Source of the DNA: Ciona savignyi
Lineage: Eukaryota > Chordata > Ascidiacea > Phlebobranchia > Cionidae
Length of the DNA stretch: 64,000 bases
Reading direction: 5' to 3'
Assembly: GCA_000149265.1 (NCBI GenBank)
Contig: CH002693.1
Coordinates: forward strand, 69,288-133,287
Shown here piece by piece: positions 45,501 to 55,383 of the stretch. Both the position numbers and the translations under genes were made by a program. Positions within the stretch are counted from its first letter, which is position 1, and the number at the start of each line of letters is the position of its first letter. The notes beneath the pieces were generated by a model, which saw nothing but the letters and a program-made list of their open reading frames with translations, was not told the DNA's origin and made no database searches.

Positions 45501-48500
45501 TTACATTAATATAAACATAAATATTTTATCCTATATAATGTTTAACTTGATCATTTATTTATTTTAAGTAAAAACAATTAAAGAAGTCACTTCAGACAGA
45601 CTTGGTCTTGTTTGTTTACTTTAGTTTTGTTTGGTTTCCACGATAAAAACACGAAGCAGGACTTTTAATAAAAATTGGAAATCGGTAAAAAAAACGGCAA
45701 AACGACAGTCGTTAGAACATGTCTAAAAACCAATAAATTATCAAGTTTCGGTATAATTAGACGTGGCCGCTAATTAGACGTGGCCCCACATAAAAAATAA
45801 TAAAATAAAAAATAAAATATTTATAAAAATTAACACTACTTGTTTGAAAAGACACTTTGACCTAAGGTTATCAATGAAGTCTTGTTTTATCGCAGAGTCT
45901 GTCAGTTAGGAAGATAAAGTATTGTTTACCAAATTTATTAATCATTCCTCAAGTACATGTTTCAAGAACGCTATTATCATTCAAAGTAACCGCGCGCTAA
46001 TCGACTAGACAAGTTTAGACAGATCAGTTTTGTTATCAGTCTTGGGTTTAAACTCCGGTTGGTTATAGATCAGATACGTTTTTTCTCACATCTACTTGAA
46101 AAATTATAATTTTTAAACCTCCGATATAGCACAAGGTTGGAGTTTTTGTGTTAAGTAAATTGCCTTTTTAGTCGCCCGACCTACGGCGTCGGATGATCAA
46201 AACAAATAAATTCGTCTGATAACTCACATCCACATTTGGGTTACCGGAGCTATTCTAGTGTGTCGTGTATTACCCATTCCTTCAGATTCAATTCAACCAA
46301 TTTATCTACTGGGTTCAAAGCAAGGTCGTCTAATGTCTTGCTAAAGGACAAAACCACTATCTAGCGGACAGTTTCGAACCTTAAACCCGTCTGTTGAAAG
46401 GCGACGCACTAAATCACAAAGCTATTCGGTTGGACGTTGCCCTGGTCCGGGTTTGAGCACTTTGTCTGAACTGGTGTTAATGGGTTAAACAAAACAAAGA
46501 TGCAATTAGCTTACTTCAATTTAATGTTGTCCAGTTCCCTGAAGCAATTTTCCAGTTCAATTTCGATTCGTGTTTTTTCCACCACCGCTTTTTCCAATTC
46601 GCGTTGTAGTTTATGAAGCTGGGCTTCGTAGAGCTGGCCTGATCTGCTCGGCGCAACTTTGTGTGATTCCAGCTGGAAAATAACAGAAGTATTTGTTAAA
46701 AACGACCGGTATTTTAAATGAGAAATGGCGAAAATAAGAGAGGGAATAAAACATGGTTAGGACTACACAGAAGCATTATTGCAAAGGTAATCGTTTGACC
46801 GAATTCTTGGTGGACCATTATGTCGCATTTCAACCGAAAAATTGCAGATTAAAACCTTAGTAAATCAGTAGGTTTAACTAATATTAAAGAAATGTATTGG
46901 AAAACCGACGATTATTCAGTAAAAGGTTTTGATCACAGCACCATATGCAAATATCCGATGCGCTACCACAATGATCTAATTGACACCACACAGGCACAAA
47001 ATAAGACTTATAACTTAGGTAATGAGGTAAAAAGGAAAAAATTTGTTTCTCATTTTTATAGTTCAATTTCATCACCTCGTTTTAGCGTTTCCTATCAATC
47101 GTAAACGCGACCACAACCCGTCACCTAACATCATCACGCAAAGCTGACTCCGAGTAACGGAATCAACCGTCGCTGATAGTTCAAACACAGTCATGTTCAA
47201 CTCAATTAGACTTTATTACAAGCGAACGTGATGTTTCGTTGCTGGGATTTATTGTCCCGGTATCGAAAACCACACGTTGGGCAAACAACAGCCAATATTA
47301 CAGCTATTCATATAAGTAACGACGGTTTTACGAGCTCTCATTGTCATTTCAGTTGTTCAAGATCAATAGACGACGGACTTGGCGGGAAAATTGTTCAAAT
47401 ATAAAAGCCGGTGCTAAGTTATGGGCAACAATAAAGGGAGGGAAATGAGGGAATGTGGGAGGAGAAAAAATGCTTAATAAAATTTTCTAAATCCATTTTA
47501 ATCATATCGCGTACACTGATATCAACCCCAGAGCTAACGCTAACTTTAACTTCAGCCCCAAATGAAAACATAGCCTCATAAATTTTATTCCACTGTGTAT
47601 TTTTATCTCTTTCCCTCCTTTCTTTCTCCACTCCTTTTAGTTTTCCCGTTATTTACAGAATACACGGAATATAATTGGGTCTAGACGGGGAAAACTTAAA
47701 AGGAGGGAAAGAAAGAAAGGCGGGAAAGAGGGGAACTGGCATACTAAAATGGAGATTGTGATATTAGAGTCAGTTTTAAAGATGAGGTTGAAGTTAGGGT
47801 TAGTTCTGGGGTTGATATTAGTGCTTGGGGAAAGGGTAAAATTAATTTCCATAGTTTTGGTGAGCAGTTTCCCTCCTTCCCTCCTTCCCTCCTNNNNNNN
47901 NNNNNNNNNNNNNNNNNNNNNNNNNNNNNNNNNNNNNNNNNNNNNNNNNNNNNNNNNNNNNNNNNNNNNNNNNNNNNNNNNNNNNNNNNNNNNCCTCCTT
48001 CCCTCCTTCCCTCCTTCCCGCTTTCCCTCCATTTTAAGCGTGCCCGGTCTAGACTTCATGAATAACAAAGGCCTCTACACAAAGCGTTAGTCAAGCATAA
48101 AGTGTGGACGTGCCAGTTTTCCCACAACACGTCGGTTGTTTATTAGCTTTTGGATTGGGATCCATCGTCAATGAGTATAGACGAACTACATCAGCATTAT
48201 ATACCGGCATGTCCACACAAGCATTATATACCGGGACGTCCACACTTTATGCTTGACTATGGACATGAGGTGTATTAATGAATATAGACGAAGTACATAA
48301 GCATTACTTCGTCAATAAATAATATAAGGATAGACACAACTTTATATAGGTATGAAATTTATACATTAAGTTTGAATCGGTTCTTTTACAGTCGCCCCAA
48401 ACCGCCTTTTTTAAGTGAAAATGCTGATAAAACTGTCAATTGAGCAAACTTTTCTTATTTTATCAATTACCGTTTTAAAACAATGAAATGATAATTGTTT

Positions 48501-51500
48501 TGTTAAATTTACTATTTTTAGAAGCTTTCGCAAAATATTATATTTTATTGCAACTAAATTTAGAGTCTAGCAATGCAAACAAAACTGTTTTGTACAAAAT
48601 GTAATTTAAACGAGGAACTGGTTCTAAAAGTAAAGTTTAATAATGTTTACTCAGCTGATTTATGGCTTAGTTAATGAATAGGAAAGACCCACCCGTTTAT
48701 TAAACACTTTTAACCTTCATCGCCAATGGTAAATTTATTGACGGAGCGATAAATAAATTTCTATTTTTGCACTTGATATTTAATTAGGATATTTTTTTCG
48801 TGGTAAAGGGGGCGAATTAATAAATATGGATGTGGGCAAACGCAGTGTTGCCATGATGTGCAAAACAGTGTTGCCATAATGTGAAAGTAACCTAGAATTT
48901 CATTGAACGGTTGTGGGCGGATTAGTTAACGCGACTGGTTGATATACCAATTTCAACTTAAAACCGTCTTATTGACGAGCCCTTCATGGGTTCGAAACTT
49001 AGTCAGGTCAAAAATAGAATTTCAAGAACTGGAAAGCTAACCTTTACATTGTGCTTTACGTTTTTGTTATTGGACTATCAACAGTAGTTCGTTGAATCGT
49101 ATGGGCCAGTGAGTTTCTATGCATCACACTAAACTATTCTCTGAAACCCGTAAAATAGGAGTAGAACAAATGACTCATCCAAATGACTCATCGGTGGTTA
49201 GTGCATCGCCTTTGAATCGACGGGCTGCGGAGTCGTATCTGGTGACTAGCTAGTTGCTTTGGTAACCCGACGAAGGGCGCAAAGTAATCTGACGATTGCC
49301 GGTGTTTTAACCCCCTTGGTTTTTCAATTCACGGGAATAAACATGAATATTCTTAGGATAGGATAGGATATTCATATTTATCCCCGTGAATTTTATACGT
49401 AACTGTGTCTACGCCAATTTGCATTGGGGCCATGCAATTTCTTACCTGTTTAACTTTAATTTCCAGCGTCTTGTTGATTGCGGCCAACGACCTAACTTTG
49501 TCGATGTACGACACAAATCGATCGTTCAGCGACCCCAATTCCGCTTTTTCCTCCGACCGTGAGTTCATAAGAGACGGGGTAAGTTCTAATCCATCACTCA
49601 CAACGACCCGGGTCATCGGGGCTTCGATTGCCCCAGCCGAACGTCTGTAGAGGCATTTTTTGGGTTAGGCTACATAAGCGTTAGAGTAAATTTAAGACCA
49701 AGCGTTGGAGTTAAATAAAAAAGCTCTACAGTAACTTTTATAATAAGAACTTTAAAGGTAAATAAAAATGTGTTACAGTAACTTTTAAAGTAAGCATTTT
49801 AAGATAAATGAGAATATGTTACAGTTACTTTTAGAGTTAGGAATTTTAAGTTAAATTAAAAAGCTTAAGAATAATTTCTTATCAAGAAAAATGAACGTTA
49901 AAATAAAATCTGCTAATCCGAAGTATATGGCAACCAAGGACGACGTTACGGACACGTCACGTCATCGGAAGGTTGTGTGACTGAAACCAGCCGTTGTTGT
50001 CCTGTGTATTCTAGAACAAACTACTGATTGAATTAAAGGTGACTGTGTAGGGTGGTGTCGTCGAACGGTTAAAACGGTCAGCGGTCTTAGCAACGAGGCC
50101 ATCATTGTTTTGTCTAGTAAAACAATTAAAAGTGACTTGGGTAGCGTCTCTATCAGATTTTTTTCACTTTGTAAAAATTCAGGTTTTCTACCACCCTACG
50201 TTTACAGGGAACATACATGAATGTCCTACCCTACGTAGTCAAGTTGTATAATATTTCAGTTCGCATACGAACTAAAATAGTGGGTTGGAAGCAGGGTTTT
50301 TCTTTAAATGTATTGTAAGGCACAGGAAAAATTATTACCATTCTAAGAAAAAGGGTTAAATCAGGCAAAAAATAGATAAGAGAGTCCTAGAGAAGATTAA
50401 ACCGGTAATGGAGAAGGGGAAAAAAAGAAAAAAAAGAATCATAGCAGCCAATAAGCATTGAAACAGGCCTGTGGAAGAGAGCCAATGGAAGCGTAACAAA
50501 TAACCCAGCGATCAAGTCTCGGTGTTTTCAAGTTCTCGCGCTGTGTCCTTATATAATCTTTCCTTTTCAATTCAAGAATAGAAGATAATTCAATTATGAG
50601 GATCTGGCCAGGCGTAGAAAGTAGTACACAATACCTTTCTTGAATACAATTATCCATAGAAATTATAACATTGGAATCCTAACCTTTGCCTCTGTGTTTT
50701 TTTTATCCGATGTATTGTTACTTTTGATGGGTACGATTTGCATTGTAACATTGTGATTGTTACAATAGCGTGCTGTCATTGTACTAATGGGAACTGAATA
50801 TGCAGGGTCCTATGTACGGTGTTGTGGCCAAATGGTTAACGCGACCGATACATATACCGACTTCAATACAAAAACGGTCAGAGACGAGCCCATCATGGAT
50901 TCGAAACTCGGTTCGGTAAAAAAATATGTAGGGTAGTGTGGCCGAATGGTTAACTTAACTGGTACATATGCAGACTTACGTACAAAAAGGTTTTAGCAAC
51001 GAGTCCATCCTGGTTTCGAAACCAAGTCCGGTAAAAAATAGGGAACAAAATAACAACTTACCCTCCGTAACTGCGCCTAGAACCGACATATCGACTCCCG
51101 CCGAACCGCAGTTGGTAGCTGGAATTTCCTACTTTCGTGCCTCCTACTCTGAAGTCTAAACAACAGGGGATTAAATATTGCCTCACACAATAGCTTATAT
51201 GGGCATATAGTTACAAAATGCACATGCGTTATTGTTTTGTTAGTATATGTGTTAGTATGAAAAATTGTATTTAATATAAAGCAGAATTCGAACTATGTTC
51301 TAAACAGTGCTAAAAGACGGAAATGCGGAAGTACGACATTACGGAAATGTGAACAAATTTCTACCCCACCCTAACTAAGTGGAGTTAAAACTACGGGATC
51401 GTACAAGTTGTTACTAATCACGAACCCCTAACAGTAATGTGGTTCACATAGGATTTTTAACTAGCTTTACATTCAATTTCCGTATTTCGGTGTTTAATAT

Positions 51501-53306
51501 TTCCGTCTTTTAGTCATTACCGGGGAAAAAAATCTCAAAAATCTGAGGTAAAAATTCCCATACAATTTTGATGACCAACAAATAACAACAATGCGAAAAA
51601 CCGGATAACCTGAATACTCGGCGTTTCTTTCGTAGTTCCCGCTTTTTTCGAAAGTAGTTTTTTGCTCGATCGTTCTGCTTACTGTAAATGACCCTATGGT
51701 AGATACGTCATGCACAGGATATAGCGATAGCATGCAATAAAGGCGTCATGGATGCCATATGGATTGATCGAAAACTGTAGAAACTTCTCTGTTGCGGTCA
51801 ACACAATGCAATTGCTCCGATAACCCACTGGGTTTACGAGGTATTCTGGCGTTTATAATGCTCCTCGCGTTTTCCCATTCACGGGAATAAATGGGAATAT
51901 TCAGTTTGGACAAATCATTACTTTAAGCTTGAAGGATCTTTCAAGTTTCTCGTTTAGATCAGTCCGACCGGTTAGTCTGGTTGTTTAATGCGACGAATTT
52001 CAACCGAAAAGTACAAGGGCCGAAACTGGTCGCCAGCTACCCGGTTGTGTCCTTGGGCAAGGCACTTAACAGACATTACCTGAACCCAGCGGATTAATGG
52101 GTTTTACCAAATTGAAGGAACGTGTCTATCATACACAACACACTGCAATAGCTCCGGTGACCCGACGATGGGCGCGAGGTGGTCTGACGATTGCCCGTGT
52201 GTTAACTCCCTTAGTTTTCCCAATCACGGGGATAAACATGAACATCCTGTCCTATGTTTTACTATTTTAATTCTTTCGGTTTTCCTCTTTACCTCTTTCC
52301 CTTCATTTAGTGTTGACCATATTCCGTATTTTAATATAGACCTAATATGGTCAACACAAGCATACCCGTTAGTTTGTTAATGGTAACCAAGACTAGTCAC
52401 CGTGGTTAGTATAATGTACAGCGCTAAACACATGCGACTATACGACGTTAAAGTGATGAAAGTTTGTGCAACGCTAATTACACAAACACATGCAAAAACA
52501 TGCCATTGACAAGGAAACCCATCAATATATACAATCATACACAACACACAGCAATAGGCCCGGTAACCCGACGGTTGGCGCGCGGTAATCTGACGATTTC
52601 CCGTGTAATAACAACAATTCCCTTCACGCTTTTCAGTCATGAAAAGATATAAATGTGAATTACAAATCGTATCCTGTCTTATGACCCATGTAAATATATA
52701 TCATATATAAGATAAGTCCGGGACCACATACACTCTGTTGTGTGCTCAGGTGTTTGTTTTACATAAGCTGACGCGCCACAAAATGCTCACTATGATGACA
52801 CAAACACCCGGGAGCGAAGCGTTTGTGTGGACCCGGCTTTTTTATTGGAACTACGAGCACCCCATTACGTTTCTTAGAAAATGAACGTACGACTGGATCC
52901 AATAATCTTTAGCCGTCATCGAGGTTATATTGTGTCAATATAAGAAATATTAATGCTTTCGATATAGGCTCGGAAAAAATCGCAAACCAGACGCGGAAAA
53001 AACTCGCCAATCCAATTTAACTTTCAAAGTTACACTTATTTCTTCACATGACGTCTACGCAATAAAACAATGTTCCGAGCAACACTAAAAGGAGGAAAGG
53101 AGTGAAACTGCTCAATAAAACTATGGAAGCTAATTTAAACATGCCTTAAACACTAATATTAACCCCTAATTTCAACACTAATAATGCCCTAATCTTCATT
53201 TTAGTGAGCAGTTCCCCTCGTTTCCTACTTCCCCACCCCTCTTTTTAGTTTCCCACTAAATCCATCACCATCAGACCGACTTACCTGATATATTTTGACT
53301 TGCCAT
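39465..53306 (-). CDS. Intermediate filament protein, type III-like, 11 exons, two possible tails
   Basis: The exons on the complement are 53285-53306, 51062-51155, 49446-49644, 46515-46672, 44870-45026, 44051-44215, 43685-43810, 42940-43020, 42061-42200, then 40969-41045 plus 39465-39562 (438 aa), or 40706-41045 read through to TGA (493 aa). The head (MASQNIS, then [20 protein letters not shown]) is Arg/Ser/Gly-rich as in type III proteins. The rod runs from about residue 71 ([16 protein letters not shown]) to about 379 ([11 protein letters not shown]), roughly 310 residues, so it lacks the 42-residue coil 1B insertion of lamins. Exons 5, 7 and 8+9 are 157, 126 and 221 nt, equal to vertebrate type III exons 2+3, 5 and 6. 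The protein should form cytoplasmic 10-nm filaments. The type III subclass is inferred; all joins keep frame. Confidence 0.93.
40706..41045 (-). CDS. Intermediate filament exon 10, with optional internal donor
   Basis: It starts [11 protein letters not shown] after the rod end. At 40969 an in-frame GTAAGT follows [11 protein letters not shown] and can join exon 11. If it is not used, the frame stays open for about another 88 codons to TGA at 40706. That gives an acidic tail with [20 protein letters not shown] and [19 protein letters not shown]. Confidence 0.8.
41025..41385 (-). repeat. Tandem repeat, about 120-bp unit, spanning the exon 10 acceptor
   Basis: Three units contain CACATTAATCCTGGAAAATT, ACATTGATTCTAGAAAAGCG and CACATTGATTTTAGAAATAT (about 41036, 41158, 41277). 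Each is followed by ATATAGTCACA and, about 70 bases later, by an AGATTA motif. The first unit includes the true acceptor and the start of exon 10. Confidence 0.75.
41785..42058 (-). repeat. Direct duplication in intermediate filament intron 9
   Basis: TCGCTTAAACCTAGATTAAG, CTAAATCTAGAT and AAATTCCCCATTTCTAT occur at about 41789-41840 and again at about 41971-42030, directly beside the donor end of the intron. The surrounding 41.5-42.0 kb is full of shorter GGTTTAA/AAACCTGG pieces. Confidence 0.7.
42315..42590 (-). mobile_element. SINE family A, in the GC-AG intron of the intermediate filament gene
   Basis: TAGGATATTCATGTTTATCC, GGGTTACCGGAGCTATTGCA, GTGCCTTGCCCAAGGACACA, then a shortened head with CTTTTGATTGAAAGGCAACG. 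Confidence 0.85.
42640..42810. mobile_element. Foldback MITE, decayed
   Basis: AACTACTCACTAAAACTTTG on the left and TTTTAGTAAGCAGTTTCTTT with CCCTACTTTCGTATTTCCCT on the right. The central AACCCTAACC part is mostly lost. It is in the same intron as the SINE A copy. Confidence 0.65.
42940..43020 (-). CDS. Intermediate filament exon 8 with GC donor
   Basis: It encodes the coil 2 segment from [11 protein letters not shown] to TYQRRIM. The sequence after the exon is GCAAGT instead of GT, and no GT near by keeps the frame. Joining at this point gives RRIM-DLEAEL, which aligns without gap to vertebrate coil 2B, and exons 8 and 9 together make the 221 nt of vertebrate exon 6. Confidence 0.8.
43325..43410 (-). 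mobile_element. SINE family A fragment
   Basis: AAACATTGGGTTTAGGCAAC, GTCCGTTAAGTT and GTGCACGGACACAATCG match the middle of the family with changes. It lies in the intermediate filament gene. Confidence 0.5.
44345..44610 (+). mobile_element. SINE family A, nearly full length, antisense in the intermediate filament gene
   Basis: CAACCGAAAGAATGCAGGTT, GTCCTTGGGCAAGGCACTTA, GTAACCCGACGGTGGGCGCG, TATTCACGGGGATAAACATG and TATCCTATCCTA. Confidence 0.9.
45051..45158 (-). mobile_element. SINE family A head portion
   Basis: On the complement it has the head (CTGGCGGTTAAGTGTCTCGC, CAATCAAAAGGTTGCAGGTG) and ends after GAGCAAGGCACTTTACGGAC. It starts only 24 bases upstream of exon 5, and a short plus-strand head fragment follows at about 45165-45220. 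Confidence 0.8.
45240..45537 (+). mobile_element. SINE family A, full length
   Basis: GTGGTGGGTAAGTGCGTCGA, GTGTCCTTTGGTAAGGACTC, GTAACCCAACGGTGGGCGCG, and an eroded tail ATATTTTATCCTAT. It makes a head-to-head cluster with the two pieces just before it. Confidence 0.85.
45640..45830 (+). repeat. Dispersed repeat C, copy 2
   Basis: CCACGATAAAAACACGAAGC, GGCAAAACGACAGTCGTTAG, ACATGTCTAAAAACCAATAA, TTAGACGTGGCC (twice). Compare 28082-28215 and 57960-58110. Confidence 0.65.
46230..46438 (-). mobile_element. SINE family A, diverged
   Basis: GGGTTACCGGAGCTATTCTA, CTACTGGGTTCAAAGCAAGG, then TGAAAGGCGACGCAC near the head. It lies in the intermediate filament intron between exons 4 and 5. Confidence 0.75.
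47423..47647. mobile_element. Foldback MITE (GGGAGG-arm family)
   Basis: GGGCAACAATAAAGGGAGGG on the left and CTCCACTCCTTTTAGTTTTC on the right. The interior has ATCAACCCCAGAGCTAACGC. It lies about 45 bases before the next MITE. Confidence 0.75.
47692..48045. mobile_element. Foldback MITE (GGGAGG-arm family), broken by an assembly gap
   Basis: Left arm AACTTAAAAGGAGGGAAAGA, interior GGTTAGTTCTGGGGTTGATA, right arm GTGAGCAGTTTCCCTCC followed by a CCCTCCTT array that enters and leaves the N run and ends CCCTCCATTTTAAGCGTGCC. Confidence 0.8.
47894..47993. other. Assembly gap, 100 N
   Basis: Exactly 100 N inside a pyrimidine CCCTCCTT tandem array in a MITE arm. The true array length is unknown. 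Confidence 0.95.
48090..48256. repeat. Inverted repeat, about 20-bp arms
   Basis: AGTCAAGCATAAAGTGTGGA with CGTGCC at about 48089-48114 pairs with GGGACGTCCACACTTTATGC at about 48225-48250. Within it GCATTATATACCGGCATGTCC and GCATTATATACCGGGACGTCC are repeated. It looks like a small foldback element. Confidence 0.65.
48908..49016 (+). mobile_element. SINE family B, antisense in intermediate filament intron 3
   Basis: CGGTTGTGGGCGGATTAGTT, AACGCGACTGGTTGATATAC, ACGAGCCCTTCATGGGTTCG, AACTTAGTCAGGTCAAAAA. Confidence 0.8.
49191..49395 (+). mobile_element. SINE family A with deleted middle, followed by an inverted tail piece
   Basis: GGTGGTTAGTGCATCGCCTT, then GACTAGCTAGTTGCTTTGGTAACCC joining head to 3' half, to ACGGGAATAAACATGAATAT at 49350. 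The tail then turns round (49354-49393: AGGATAGGATATTCATATTT), ending 50 bases from exon 3. Confidence 0.8.
49700..49870 (-). repeat. Tandem repeat, about 57-bp unit, in intermediate filament intron 2
   Basis: Three imperfect units contain CTACAGTAACTTTTATAATA, GTTACAGTAACTTTTAAAGT and GTTACAGTTACTTTTAGAGT, each followed by a TTTTAAG(A/T)TAAAT-like stretch. Confidence 0.65.
50818..50926 (+). mobile_element. SINE family B, first of two head-to-tail copies
   Basis: GTGTTGTGGCCAAATGGTTA, CGCGACCGATACATATACCG, ACGAGCCCATCATGGATTCG, AACTCGGTTCGGTAAAAAAA. A fragment of the head also occurs at about 50055-50105. Confidence 0.85.
50932..51042 (+). mobile_element. SINE family B, second of two head-to-tail copies
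   Basis: GTAGTGTGGCCGAATGGTTA, CTGGTACATATGCAGACTTA, ACGAGTCCATCCTGGTTTCG, AGTCCGGTAAAAAA. It is more diverged than its neighbour, so it is probably a separate insertion. It ends about 20 bases from exon 2 of the intermediate filament gene. Confidence 0.8.
51797..51903 (+). mobile_element. SINE family A fragment
   Basis: CAACACAATGCAATTGCTCC, GATAACCCACTGGGTTTACG and GTTTTCCCATTCACGGGAAT, the 3' half with changes. Confidence 0.7.
51962..52255 (+). mobile_element. SINE family A, full length
   Basis: GTCCGACCGGTTAGTCTGGT, GTCCTTGGGCAAGGCACTTA, GTGACCCGACGATGGGCGCG, AATCACGGGGATAAACATGA, ATCCTGTCCTATG. A 3' MITE arm (CCCTTCATTTAGTGTTGACC) follows at about 52266-52320. Confidence 0.9.
52533..52683 (+). 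mobile_element. SINE family A fragment
   Basis: ATCATACACAACACACAGCA, GTAACCCGACGGTTGGCGCG, TTTCCCGTGTAATAACAACA and TCGTATCCTGTCTTATG. Confidence 0.75.
52714..52843. repeat. Foldback sequence with nested inverted repeats
   Basis: GTCCGGGACCACATACACTC pairs loosely with GCGTTTGTGTGGACCCGGC. Inside, AGGTGTTTGT pairs with ACAAACACCC. It may be a small MITE in intermediate filament intron 1. Confidence 0.5.
53084..53255. mobile_element. Foldback MITE, in intermediate filament intron 1
   Basis: GCAACACTAAAAGGAGGAAA, AACTGCTCAATAAAACTATG on the left; TTTTAGTGAGCAGTTCCCCT, CTTTTTAGTTTCCC on the right. It ends 30 bases from exon 1. Confidence 0.8.
53285..53306 (-). CDS. Intermediate filament exon 1 (start codon)
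   Basis: A 22-base coding exon, ATG for MASQNIS plus one base, followed by GTAAGT. It joins in phase to the exon at 51062-51155, giving Asp at the junction and the head sequence FRVGGTKVG. No ATG is present in the head exon itself, which supports this remote first exon. Confidence 0.75.
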
Positions 53307-54205
53307 GTTTTCTAATGACCTTGGTTTCGGCGTAGAAGTGTGTAACGGTGCAACCTCTAGATTCATATACTATAAAAACTAGCCTGAAAATGTAAGTTCG
53401 GTTCATAATATTTGTTTCAGTAAAATTCACATAAGCAATGTGGTAACTGCGATACTTTTGTAACAAAAAAACTATTTTTTGGTTAAAATTTTTCTGTACT
53501 GCAGTAAAAAGAAATCAAAACTGTAAATTAAACATGGCTTCACCACGCCCTTACTCTCGAATACGCAAAACTAAATTGCCTATCTGCGCGGGAAACGTCA
53601 ATAACTCTGTCCTTGAAAGTCTAATATTCGGCGTTTTTTATTCGCCGAACCGAAAGCCTTTCTTATCGTAAGCCGGGAAGCCGGGATTTATGCGACTGCG
53701 GTTCATACGAGTTTGAAGGGGGTTAGTATGCTAATACACAATCGTTGGAAGAATACTTGGTGGGAGATAGTAATGGTAAGTGTTACATAAATACGATTAT
53801 AAGGTCTCATTCGTTAGGTATACAGTTGGAGGAGAAGTTAATATTTTGATGACCTAAAAAGAAACTTACGTTTAGCACTATTAATACGATAATTTACAAA
53901 TTGACTATCCAGTAACCTTACAATGCTTGCGTATTAGCGTTCTCCTTTTAAGTGCACTTCGATACGCACTACTGCGCAACTGAAGACTTCACAAAGCCGG
54001 CTGTGACAACACAATACACAGCCATTGCCGAGCCATATAACCTTCCGCTTGGCTGCTGCCCAGACAAAAGTTATAAATTTCGAAGAGCGATCAAATCGCG
54101 TTTGCCTACCCCCTACCAGTTATATTATAGTTTACAGCAAGCGGTTCATCTGGCGTTTATGAAATCACCACAAAACGCTCAACAACAGCAAACAGTTAAG
54201 AAAAC

Positions 54206-54408
54206 ACAAATAAAGGAAAGGAGAAAAACTGCTCACTAAAACTATTACAACTAATTCTAACCCTGCCACAAAACACTAATCTTACACCAATACTATAACG
54301 CTAACTTTAAACCAAGCCCTAACACTATTCCTAAAGCTTTATTATTCATTTTAGTTAGCAGTTTTACTCCTTTTCTGCTGTAATCTTTTCATCCCTTTAG
54401 TTTTACCC
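54206..54408. mobile_element. Foldback MITE (GGGAGG-arm family), diverged
   Basis: AAATAAAGGAAAGGAGAAAA, AACTGCTCACTAAAACTATT, AACCAAGCCCTAACACTATT, and a right arm TTTTAGTTAGCAGTTTTACT, CCCTTTAGTTTTACCC. Confidence 0.75.
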
Positions 54409-55198
54409 AAATAATCAACATAATAATAAAGCTTGATAAGCTAAACAATTTCAAGTTCTGATGTTAGCCATACACTCTTTTCTTTACCACGAAATACAAT
54501 TTAACGCAGAAATGCATATAGATAACGAGGTAAATCAGCTTAAGTAAACTTTAAAAACTCGCTGCTGCACGAAACTGTAAACGTATGGCGCAAACTTAAA
54601 TAACTGGTAAAGTATCAACGTATATTGCTTCAGTATCAAACCGGGATACTATTCCTAAGGATAAGTAGCACAAGCACGAATACGTAGAAAGTATAAGGAT
54701 GAAGAAAATATACCTAGAATCCTAAACTGGGTAATGGTACAATTGAGTTTAAATGAAACGCCGGTATTGCATAGGTTCTACAGAGTGTAAATTCGGCATT
54801 ACACTGCCGATCTATGTTTTTCAGTTTATTCATAGGTTTTAATGCCGAGTCGATATTAATACTAATGTTGGCCGCCTTAATAAATAAAGCGTTTTATCGT
54901 TTTAATGATATTAGAGGACCTGGACCTAGTCGAATAACTTTACTTTTTTATCGTTTTAATAATATTAAGGGGCTATGATCTAGTCGAATAACTTAAGGCA
55001 TAATAATGGCCTAAAAAATTATCTAATACATTTTGACAATGTTTTTAAATCAAAATTACGATTTTCGACTGTTTTTTTCATAAAATGAGAAATAACAATT
55101 GCATCAATCGTTGTGAACTTTTATGTGGAGGTTGATGACTTACCATTATCATTAGAAGATGATAAAACCGATTTGAAAGTGTGTTTTATATCGACTTA

Positions 55199-55383
55199 CT
55201 AGGGGAGTACTCAAGAAGGGAAAGAGGAAAGTGGATAAGGGAAAAATACTTAATGAAGATTATAACATACGGGTTATTGCAGGGACTGGGGTTAAAGTTA
55301 GCGCTAGTTCTAGGTTTGAAGATAAGTGTTAGTTTTAGTGAGCAATTTTTTTCCTTCTTCCCTCATTTTAGAATTGCCCACTT
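55199..55383. mobile_element. Foldback MITE (GGGAGG-arm family), opposite orientation
   Basis: AGTACTCAAGAAGGGAAAGA, GACTGGGGTTAAAGTTAGCG, TTTTAGTGAGCAATTTTTTT, CCCTCATTTTAGAATTGCCC. Confidence 0.75.

Noticed and set aside
47649-48090. Open frames on both strands of over 100 codons, interrupted by X.
   Set aside because: They run through a MITE, a CCCTCCTT array and an N gap, so they are low-complexity artefacts.
53952-54239. 95-codon plus-strand open frame upstream of the intermediate filament start.
   Set aside because: It runs into a MITE arm at its end and shows no domain or splice support.
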